This document shows positions 21,884-30,800 of a stretch of DNA of 64,000 nt, in pieces. The translations under genes and the position numbers were made by a program. Position 1 is the first letter of the stretch. The number at the start of each line of letters is the position of its first letter. This DNA is from Crambe crambe. Its lineage: Eukaryota; Porifera; Demospongiae; Poecilosclerida; Crambeidae. Location: NCBI GenBank assembly GCA_963924555.1, contig OZ004597.1:1302001-1366000 (forward strand), written 5' to 3'. The notes beneath the pieces were generated by a model, which was given only the letters and a program-made list of their open reading frames with translations, ran no database searches and was not told where the DNA came from.

Positions 21884-24276
21884 CTACTTATTAATCTTGC
21901 AAATATCACTGTGTAACTGTTTAATGAAATTTTCTCTGGCCTTCCAGTCGGAGAGACTTTCAACACTTATTCTGCGATGAGTGAGTTCTTTGAAATTTTC
22001 GTCCTCAGCATCGTCCAGGAAAATGGGGATCACTCTCCCAGCACAGTGATCCTTGCAATAGCTGACCTCTGAGTGATCCATCTTGTTGTTTTTGGAGCAC
22101 ACTATGATTATAATAGAGCATTTGTCTGTTATTTTAGCGATATCCGATATCTTGGTGTTTCCTGCTGTAAACAGTCCATCGGGAGCTGTATGCTTCCTTA
22201 ATATACTATATCCACCCTGTTTCCTCAGGCCGTTCTCAATGAATCGTTCCACATTCTCATCATCTTCTTCTGCACAGAAAATGAAGACGTCATAGTCATA
22301 TAATTCCTCTTGCAATGGAATGTATCTAGGCTGGTCATTTGATTTATGTCTTCTTTTTAATTTTATTTTTATAATCACGCCTATGGTGATGACCACCACT
22401 GCCAACGCTATCAAACTGCTGCAACCAGCTGCTATAACGTTTGTTCCTATTTCTTTGGTAGGACAAGTGTCCTGAGTAGCATCTAGAGAGCTTTCAGCTG
22501 CATGAAAATGACTAATAATATTATTGCCTGAAATATTGGGACTTACTAAAAGTGTATCCATTGCTGTATGCATACTCCAGTTCACCTTCCGAGTAGCCAT
22601 GGATAGTAACCCCTATTTTTATGCAAGAGTTGGAATGTTGCAGTCGCAAATCTGTCTGTTGTGTGGTGGAGTTACTGATACGAGTCGTGTATGTGAACAA
22701 GTTGTAATCACCGGATTTATCCTCCTGTACACTGTACTTGGTTGCTATTGGTGACCATTGACAATCATCGTCATTCTCAGTTATCATGATATTGGCTGGA
22801 TTGCCATCCTTGCTCGGGGCTACAATATTAATCAGATAGTGGTAACTGGCATTGGGCATAGGATGGATAAGTGTTACCATTTGTTTATTGGCGTACCACT
22901 CAACTGGCTGTACCAGTATTGAGTAATGAATGGCCTGCTTGCAAGACTTATTGGTGTAGGTTTCCAGGACTACCAAAATTGGATGAGTGGCCTTGAGTTG
23001 CATGAAATGAGATAGCTGGCTCATTTCAGAGTGAGTGTATTTCAGTATGCTCTCATACTGGTTATTTGATAGGTTGAATTTCAGTATACTCTGAGAATAC
23101 TGACCAGTCTTCAATAGGACTCTATTGTTTGCTGCATATGAAATGATGCTAATTTCATACTCAAGATATGGCTTGATTTTTTCTGGTACTATCTCGAAGT
23201 GTTTTGCACTGATGATGAACGTTTTCCCCCACTGAGCCCTTTCTGGCATCTGATGGACTAACTGAGAGTGATAGCTGAAGTTATTCTTATGGATACTGTC
23301 AGTCAAACGGGCCAGATTGGTAAACACGTTTAACGGGATAGTGGAGTACACTATGGAGCCAGATAGATTCAGAGGGTGAACTGGTGAAGCACCGACAACA
23401 GGCTCAATCCACAGCACATCAAAGCATTTGAGATCTATTGAATTTTCCATATTCAGCAATATAACCTTGGTCATATTTGTCAAGCCAGTTGCTGTCATGC
23501 TTGGGACTAAGGTCACATTAGCACTGTCATAACTGGGATTTTGGATGGTAAATCCTCTTAGCATCGCCTTATGGTGTCTGCTATGGATGATGTGGTAGGT
23601 ATAGAGAGTTTCATTACTTCTCTGAACTGGAATAACCCGTTGGGGGTAGATAGCCAGCACTTGCTGGAAGTGTGAAGTGAAGATGGCAAAAACAGCCATG
23701 AAGGTGGGATTGTTGCAAAAATAGGTGTGCAATCCAGTGACATTTTTAGTGCAGAGTTTCGGCCATGATAGTATGCAGTTAGCATCATTGTGAGGTACCA
23801 CATGAGTGTGGATATCCATCCCAAATGTGTAATTGTAAAAGTCATTCTTATCACAGTCGTTAAAGAAGCACAAGTCCTGACAGTGACAGGGGTGCACCTT
23901 TAAGTACCACTGTGTTTCTGCTCTGTCCACTTTCTGTTGTGATGAGTACACCACTCTCCCGTAGGTCAGATCCAGCCAGTCTGTCTGAGACAACTTGCAG
24001 TTGCTTTCCGGTACGAGAAATGGGATGGCTATGACAGCTGCTTTATCTGTTGTTGGCTCACAGATCTCTGCTGTCCACATGCCTGCATGGTGGTGTTATA
24101 ATTTAGAGATATCATTATGGTGGTAAACCTAGCGGCTAACTGCATAAAATGAGTCCATTGAAATAATAGTAACAACAGCTACATGCATGCCTCTGATTTT
24201 TTGTTATCAACTTCTTACCTTTGATGCCAAGAAGAACCAATGGTAGCTGCAGTAATAGCTGCAAATTGGATATCAT
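21884..24276 (-). CDS. Transmembrane receptor: IgGFc-binding ectodomain, TM, divergent TIR (copy 2)
   Basis: Three exons (about 24218-24276, 22548-24081, 21884-22502), roughly 737 residues. The signal peptide is MISNLQLLLQLPLVLLGIKG. The ectodomain parallels copy 1: VLWIEPVVG (VWIEPVVE in copy 1), QLVHQMPERAQWGKTFIISA, HPILVVLETYTNKS, YSILVQPVEWYANKQ and ELEYAYSNGY (GEYAYSNGY in copy 1). The TM helix is LIALAVVVITIGVIIKIKL, followed by RRHK. The TIR domain is more divergent: YDYDVFIFCAEEDDENVERF, then KITDKCSIIIIVCSKNN, then DHSEVSYCKDHC and VIPIFLDDAED. Shared domain order and adjacency show a tandem duplication, with the two proteins now strongly diverged. Two genes with different exon counts at the TM join suggest an intron change after duplication. 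Confidence 0.84.
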
Positions 24277-24824
24277 TTTTCTTCCTCTGTGGAGACTGAA
24301 TGGTTATAGGTATCAGTTTCTTGCTTTTCTGGCACTGGTTGGATATTGATTCCAGTGTAACAAGAGACTCCACACAAACCTTGAGTAATTGTCTCTTGTT
24401 ATGTCTCCTGAGACTCACCACGCCATATCATATTCAGTGAGCCAAGTCTGCAGAATGAGCATGCTCAGATTATAAACTTAGTTTGCTATGTATAATAGTG
24501 AAGTCCTTGACTTAATTGGAGCACACCTGCTGAGCTGCTCCCTCCTAAGAAATAAATTAGCCTATCTCTTGATGGTCTAGTGTTTGTTTATGTTTGTTCT
24601 TTTTTTTTTTTGCATGTCTAAAATATCCAATAGTTATTTTGCCATCCCTTAGTGGTATATTGTATCACATTTCTCATACCACCGCATGAAGAAGATGATA
24701 TTTCTGAAATAAATATTACAGTGATAAACAAGGAATTCATCACATAGCTATTACTATTAGCTAGCACACATGAGTGAAGATTAACAAGACAAGAACAATC
24801 TCTTTTAGCAGTTTTGTATCAATA
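24277..24824. other. Intergenic region upstream of TIR copy 2 and the GPCR
   Basis: 548 bases between two divergent genes, AT-rich with a T12 run near 24600. It must contain both promoters. I see no recognisable site. Confidence 0.4.
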
Positions 24825-26396
24825 ATGAGCAGTAGTAGTGATAATACCAATCAGACACTGCTAGAGTGCCTGAATGAAAACTTTGGCAATACAACTATTG
24901 ATTGTAGTCGATGTTATAATCTCAATGAGAGAGCATCGTGGCTGCTTTATATTCATGTTATTATTGTAGCAGTGATCGTCGTAGCAAGTCTAATCGGTAG
25001 TCTACTTGTGTTCTTGTTGATCATGAAATATAAGAAGCTTCGTCACAGGGCAGCTATGATCAGTTTGAGTGTCATCATTGCAGACACTGCCCTAGTATTC
25101 ACTTATCATGTGCCTGTCATAATCAGCACACTCCATACAGACTGGATCTTCGAGTTCATAGGCTGTCAGGTGTTTGGTTTCCTATCGACAAACTTTATTT
25201 TCACTCGTTGGTTCATTATGGGAGTTCTAGCCCTGGACAGATTCTGTCTTGTAAGATTCCCTTTCTCTTATTCAAAATGGGAGAAGTATATCCTTCTATG
25301 TCTGATAACTCTCTCTTGGGTTCTCCCAGCATTTGTGAGTGTTGGGCTTATCAGTGGCTTTGCCAGTGTTGCTTTTCGGCAAAACGTCCCAACATGTCTT
25401 TCGTACACTCCAACAGTGGGAAAGGGGAGAGTGTTGTACTCCATTATGGTCACCCTTGCTTTTGCAATTGGTGGAATTCTTCCGACTACTCTCTACATTT
25501 GGCTATTTTGGCGTGCCCGTAAGCTCAGGCCTTCAGCTGTTAGAGTTGGCCAGATGGGATTAAACTCGATAGAGGATCCTGCGAGCCAACCGGATGGAAA
25601 CTTCAATAGCTCTGAAAAGAGAGCAATAATCACCTTTGCTCTCATATTTGTGACTTTCTTTATGACTGGCTTGCCTGCCTACAGTTTCCAGATTCTGCGG
25701 TCGGTTAATGTTGACCTGTGGTGCAAAATCCCACCAATTCTCCAATTTTTTGCTGTTGAACTCTTTCTCAGTTCGACTGCTCTTGATCCATTTCTGGTGA
25801 TGAGGGATCGTGACTTCAGAAAACGACTGAAACATATGCTCTTTTGTCGTAATAACTGTGGCAGATACTATGCTAATACGAGTGCTATCTATCCACAACT
25901 TCCCGCTGAGAGAGACATCAGTGCTTTAAGAAGCATAGCAGTGAGAGCATTAAATCTCATCTCCCTACCAAACCTCAGAGCCAACGTCAACAGTGCAGAC
26001 ACTGATAATAGCACAAGACCATTTCGTTCCAGAAGCGGTTCAGCCCCAGCACAATATTTAGCCACTTCAATCCCAAGATTGAAAAGGCAGGAGGGAATTC
26101 CAGACGAGTCTGGAGCCTCAGCTAGTCGTAATAATAAGACTGAACATGTCAGAGTGTCCATGAATTCATTGGATGTAATTGAAGAAGACTGTAATAGCAC
26201 CAGTGAGAGTACCACCTGCAGTGAAAATCTTGCAACTCCAGAATTGGAGAGGGACATGCATGGTAACTGTGGCAGTTCAGTCTCCAGTTGTGGGATAGAC
26301 GAAATCCAGGTACATAATTTACAGCAAGCAGAGATCACTTACACTTACGGCAACAACATGCAATGCACAGAAATTCAAATAGAGTTTGTGGACTAA
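24825..26396 (+). CDS. Rhodopsin-like GPCR, single exon
   Basis: A 523-residue frame starting at ATG 24825 (MSSSSDNTNQ). It has an N-terminal ectodomain with several N-glycosylation sequons and seven hydrophobic helices, the first being IHVIIVAVIVVASLIGSLLV. Class A features: a Cys at the top of helix 3 (GCQVFGF), ALDRFCLVRFPF in place of the E/DRY box, and TALDPFLVMRD in place of NPxxY. The Asn of helix 7 is thus an Asp, and the Tyr is missing. A long Ser/Thr-rich tail of about 170 residues offers many phosphorylation sites. The frame is intronless, as many GPCR genes are. The ligand cannot be told; a sponge-specific expansion is likely. Confidence 0.85.
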   Translation: MSSSSDNTNQTLLECLNENFGNTTIDCSRCYNLNERASWLLYIHVIIVAVIVVASLIGSLLVFLLIMKYKKLRHRAAMISLSVIIADTALVFTYHVPVIISTLHTDWIFEFIGCQVFGFLSTNFIFTRWFIMGVLALDRFCLVRFPFSYSKWEKYILLCLITLSWVLPAFVSVGLISGFASVAFRQNVPTCLSYTPTVGKGRVLYSIMVTLAFAIGGILPTTLYIWLFWRARKLRPSAVRVGQMGLNSIEDPASQPDGNFNSSEKRAIITFALIFVTFFMTGLPAYSFQILRSVNVDLWCKIPPILQFFAVELFLSSTALDPFLVMRDRDFRKRLKHMLFCRNNCGRYYANTSAIYPQLPAERDISALRSIAVRALNLISLPNLRANVNSADTDNSTRPFRSRSGSAPAQYLATSIPRLKRQEGIPDESGASASRNNKTEHVRVSMNSLDVIEEDCNSTSESTTCSENLATPELERDMHGNCGSSVSSCGIDEIQVHNLQQAEITYTYGNNMQCTEIQIEFVD

Positions 26397-26450
26397 ATTT
26401 TTTTTTTTATGTGATCATTATTAATATCTTTTGTCATCACAGCACGAACA

Positions 26451-27632
26451 TTAATGATGCCATTGGAGGTCTTGCCATTGTAATAGGTTAAGTAGCACTT
26501 TATTGAAGGGTCTATACACTCCTAGTAAATTGGTTTTATCTTTGAGGGATAGTTTTTGATAGTAGGGAACATTATACTTCCCCCTGTTGTAAGTTGATGA
26601 TGTGATCCAATTATAAGTCTCCAAGTTGAGTCTCTTCAGCTCCAAAAACTGATAAACAATGTCCAAAATACTGCTTGGATTACGATAAAATTCTTCGCTA
26701 TTCAAGATCAATATATTTTCAGCAGGAAAGTTACAAAGCCAGTTCAAGAGATGGACATAATACAATCCCTCATAGACTAGATTTTGAGAGGGAAGAAATA
26801 AGTTCACCAGCTTACTCCATTCCTGTTGCATCTCTTTAACATTCAGAGTCCTACTGAGGGCTTGATCGAAGAACAGATCCAAGTGTAACTTGACAACAGT
26901 AGAAATAGCTGTAGTATTCCCAATTCTATTTCCACCTAATCGCGACCGCATGAGGAAATTTGATTCGAATCTATTTATAGGGTCTCTGAATAGTATGATG
27001 ACCTTGGCCTGCTTGCCACAGGACTCATAGAGTCTTCTTGGAGCCAAGTGATGAACCAGATTTCCTACACTAGCATCACCAGTCATCATTCCACCTGATG
27101 GAAACAAAGAAAGATACTGTTCCCATTTCCTTATTTCGTAGAAGTGAGAGAAGTAAAACGTTTCTCCTACTTTCGGACCAGCATCCATTTTTGTGCCTTC
27201 GAAATCAGGATGCTTGACTATGTAATGGTACAGAGAAGATGTTCCTGCTTTACGGGCACCTACCAAGAATAGAGTAGGACAGTCTAGATGCTTTGGAGTA
27301 AAGTTTTCCTTCCATGTAGGCATGAGGGAGCCAGATGGACATTGGTTCAAATCAAAGTTTAAATCACTTCCTAGTCGTACTAGCATGTTATGATATGAAG
27401 GATCTATATGAGGTATCTTACTTGATATCTCCTTGTAGTTTATAGCTCTCTTAAGTTGTGAGAATTTGTGGGTTTCTGAGCATTCTTCTCTGCAACACCG
27501 ATCCAATTCTATGGTGGATGATGAACCAGTGAATATTTCCATGACACTTTCCAGAAAGATAAGTGCTGCATTAATCACTAAGCCAATAAATAAGGCTTTT
27601 AGAAGAATATGTATAACCTTGGAAGTGTTCAT
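26451..27632 (-). CDS. Golgi-type carbohydrate sulfotransferase
   Basis: A 393-residue intronless type II membrane protein that transfers sulfate from PAPS to glycans. The signal anchor is HILLKALFIGLVINAALIF near the N-terminus. The 5'-phosphosulfate loop is TLFLVGARKAGTSSLYHYIV, and the 3'-phosphate site is VIILFRDPINRFESNFLM, with the usual spacing; GDASVGNLVHH lies between them. Cys residues (DRCCREEC) lie in the stem. It resembles the CHST15 (GalNAc4S-6ST)/heparan sulfotransferase group, but I cannot fix the acceptor sugar. I chose ATG 27632 (MNTSKVIHIL), since the frame further up has no ATG. It is divergent from the CLC gene. Confidence 0.85.
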   Translation of the reverse strand: MNTSKVIHILLKALFIGLVINAALIFLESVMEIFTGSSSTIELDRCCREECSETHKFSQLKRAINYKEISSKIPHIDPSYHNMLVRLGSDLNFDLNQCPSGSLMPTWKENFTPKHLDCPTLFLVGARKAGTSSLYHYIVKHPDFEGTKMDAGPKVGETFYFSHFYEIRKWEQYLSLFPSGGMMTGDASVGNLVHHLAPRRLYESCGKQAKVIILFRDPINRFESNFLMRSRLGGNRIGNTTAISTVVKLHLDLFFDQALSRTLNVKEMQQEWSKLVNLFLPSQNLVYEGLYYVHLLNWLCNFPAENILILNSEEFYRNPSSILDIVYQFLELKRLNLETYNWITSSTYNRGKYNVPYYQKLSLKDKTNLLGVYRPFNKVLLNLLQWQDLQWHH

Positions 27633-27849
27633 TTTCCTTGAAAGGAAGGTCGGTCGGAGGGGCGTTCCGGCCCTGCATGCAGCTCGCGCGCCGGCGCTCA
27701 AGCAAGCTGCAGGTCTGAGTCTATGCGCATGCGTAAAAGAGATTTATATCGCACGCGCGAACTTATATTTCATCTCTTAACCCTCAACTCGCTCAATTTT
27801 TCTTTCCTAGGCAAACAAACCTGGACAAGCTTGGATATTCGGCTGAATC
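27633..27849. promoter_or_regulatory. Bidirectional promoter, sulfotransferase / CLC exchanger
   Basis: 217 bases between divergent start codons with a local GC- and CpG-rich patch (ctcgcgcgccggcgc near 27684, and gcacgcgcgaac near 27751), which stands out from the AT-rich surroundings. It contains TGCGCATGCGTA at 27724-27735, an NRF1-like palindrome. Confidence 0.5.
27724..27735. promoter_or_regulatory. NRF1-like site TGCGCATGCGTA
   Basis: Eleven of twelve positions fit YGCGCAYGCGCR. Similar words occur at 16201 and 55662, also in short promoter gaps. Confidence 0.4.
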
Positions 27850-30800
27850 ATGAGTTTATTATCTCTAAGCAGTGATGAAGACCTTGATGATGATATCAAC
27901 GAGACTTCAAACGATAGAGAACACCTCCTTCGGCGAGTCAAGGAACTCAGAACTAGTAATGGACATCCTCAAGCCACCACTACCACAGCCAGTAGTAGAA
28001 CATATGCTCTAACCAACATGGCTGAAGCTGGAGCAGGTAATATATCCCTTTGTGTAAAGCTTCCTTGTGATGTGAAAGGCTTTAAGATGTGATATGGTGC
28101 AGCAGAATGTATCATAAATTGGGCCAATGTAATTTTATGATCGATGATTTCATGTTCAATATTATACCTTGTACAAAAATAGTGTAAAAAGCATAACATG
28201 ATTGAATTATCTGGAATTGGAAAATTTACAGTTGCAGGCTGTAATAATGGCCCAAGGGCTATCTTGGTCATTAAAAATGGCTACCCTATACACACACACA
28301 AAACCATTTGGATATGTTTATGCCCATTATGTAAGAGTGCATGTTTTAACAGCCATGTTCAGGTTATGTAGCAGCCCTTTGTGCATGGCTTGGATGGTGA
28401 TTTGTTCATACAAATCCCAGAACTATGACTATAAAAGCATGATTTGCTGTAGTTATGTTAGTCATAGGGAACAGACTCTGACTGAAATTTCGATAGCTTC
28501 TGCTGGAGCAGTGCATATTCATGGTATGTATGGTGCTGTTAATAGCAGACACAGCACAAGATTTCATCAGTTTAAGGATCAACCAGTGCTGGATTTCATA
28601 TCAGAAAGTAAAAGATAAGACTAGAGTTATGTATACACAGACCTTGATCCTGTACTAGCTAGTTAGATTCCATATCAGTGCTAGGTTATCTTCTAATTGC
28701 ATAAACAGATTATAGTGATCTTGTGTGGTTTATGCTTACTGAATTGTTCTCAGATGACAGTGATGAGGATTTGATAAGCGTTGGAGAGGAAGGTGCCATC
28801 AACCAGGAGCCTAACTCACAAACCAGAGCTACTAGTGGAGCCAATGGCTCAACTACCACATCCATCATCAACGTAGACCCGCAACCAACTAGAAGAAGGC
28901 TGCCATCACATGACCATGATGTCAGTAAGAAGAGAAAACGCTCCAAGAGGTAAGAAAATCTGATTTGTATCCTTGAATGAACTCATATGCTGTATACCAG
29001 ATTGAATTGTAATTGTACAAGGTAAATGATTATGCAGCTGATTGCTTTATATAATTTATGGAGGAAACCCCTGCCAATTAGATACAATAATTCTAAGATG
29101 GTTGCTCTCTTGTTAACTGCCTTTCTTCAGCTATTATGATGACTTTGTGACTATTGATTGGGTGAGGGATGGGAATCGTGACCGTACCCGACACAAACGG
29201 CTGCAAGTGGACAGACGGTTGAGCTGGAGAGGTTGGGCCACCAAGCTGTGGGATGCTCTCTCCGGTTGGCTTATCGTTTTCCTTGTAGGGGTCAGTTCGG
29301 GTTTGCTGGCAGGTAAGAGGAAAAAGAAAGGTCCTAGGAGGGGAGGAAGGGAAAGAAGGGTGGGGGAGGGGAGAGGGACGAAGGGAGGGGGAGATGGGAA
29401 GGGATGAAGGGAGGAAGGTGTACTATAATATGTTATGGAAATCAGGATTTGATTACTTGATCACATGATCGTCCATTCATTCACAGATAGTATTACAGCT
29501 AGGAGTGTGTGTGATGAATGGTGTTATTTTAATACATACATGTTCGTCCCATGTATATTACATGTGTCACATGTCTGTGTGTGTAGGTGTTATTGATGTA
29601 GCTGCAGAATGGATGTCAGATATGAAGGCGGGCTACTGCCCAACAGCTGGCTACTACAACAAGGAAGCTTGCTGCTGGTACAATAATGAGGTAATCATTT
29701 ATCTACAGTAATTAACCCTTCTCTCCCCCCCTACAGAGTAAAGTAATTACCCCTTCTCTCCCTCCCCCTACAGAGCTAGAGTAATATCACTAGTACAGTA
29801 ATTGACCCTTCTCTCCCTCTCCCTACAGAGTAATATCAATGCCCCTGAAGCTCACTGCAATCTGTGGAAGGAGTGGTCTGACATTGCCAAGCTCCAGTCC
29901 TCCAATGCAGGGGCGTATGTCCTGAACTACTTTCTCTATGTCCTCTTGGGGGTTTTCATGGCAGGATTTGCTGGTCTCTACGTTGTTGCACTTGCACCAT
30001 ATGCTGCAGGCTCAGGAATACCAGAGGTAAGCTACTCTAGGAGAATTTTCATTGGAGATAAACTGATTTGCTAGACTTTGATTCCAACCATGTTAGTTGC
30101 ACACTTTGATCTCAGGTGAAGACCATTCTGAGTGGGTTCATCATACGAGGGTACTTGGGGGCATGGACCCTTCTTGTTAAGTCTGTGGGTATGGTTTTGG
30201 CAGTGGGAGCTGGACTCTCTCTTGGGAAGGAAGGACCACTGGTTCACGTGGCATCCTGTGCTGGCAATCTTTTCACGAGGTATGTCTTTGGGAGAGAAAA
30301 AGAAGAGCAAGTGCAATTTTCTGATACAAAGATACTTGATCTCATTAAGATTCTTTTTTGCAGGGTCTTCCCCAAGTATTATCGGAATGAAGCTAAGAAG
30401 AGGGAAGTTCTCTCAGCTGCTGCAGCTGCTGGAGTTTCAGTGGCCTTTGGAGCACCAGTTGGAGGAGTCTTATTCAGTTTAGAGGAGGTACAGCATTATT
30501 AGTACAAGCTATTTTTATTTGACACTCTTTTCTTTTATGATTATCCACCAGGTATCCTACTATTTCCCACACAAGGTAATGTGGAGGGCTTTCTTTGCGG
30601 CACTGACAGCTGCTTTCACCCTGCAACTGATGAACCCTTATTTCTCCGGCCACCTGGTTCTCTTCTACGCCAACTACAGCCACCAATGGCACCTCTTTGA
30701 GTTCATCCCCTTTGTACTAATAGGGGTGTTTGGGGTATGTGTGCTACTGCAGTAATGATAAAATTAACAAACATCTGTTTTCTCCTACCTTCCCCCGACC

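Noticed and set aside
28202..28618. 138-residue open frame in the first CLC intron
   Set aside because: It starts without ATG, shows no domain or compositional sign of a protein, and lies between two exons that splice cleanly.
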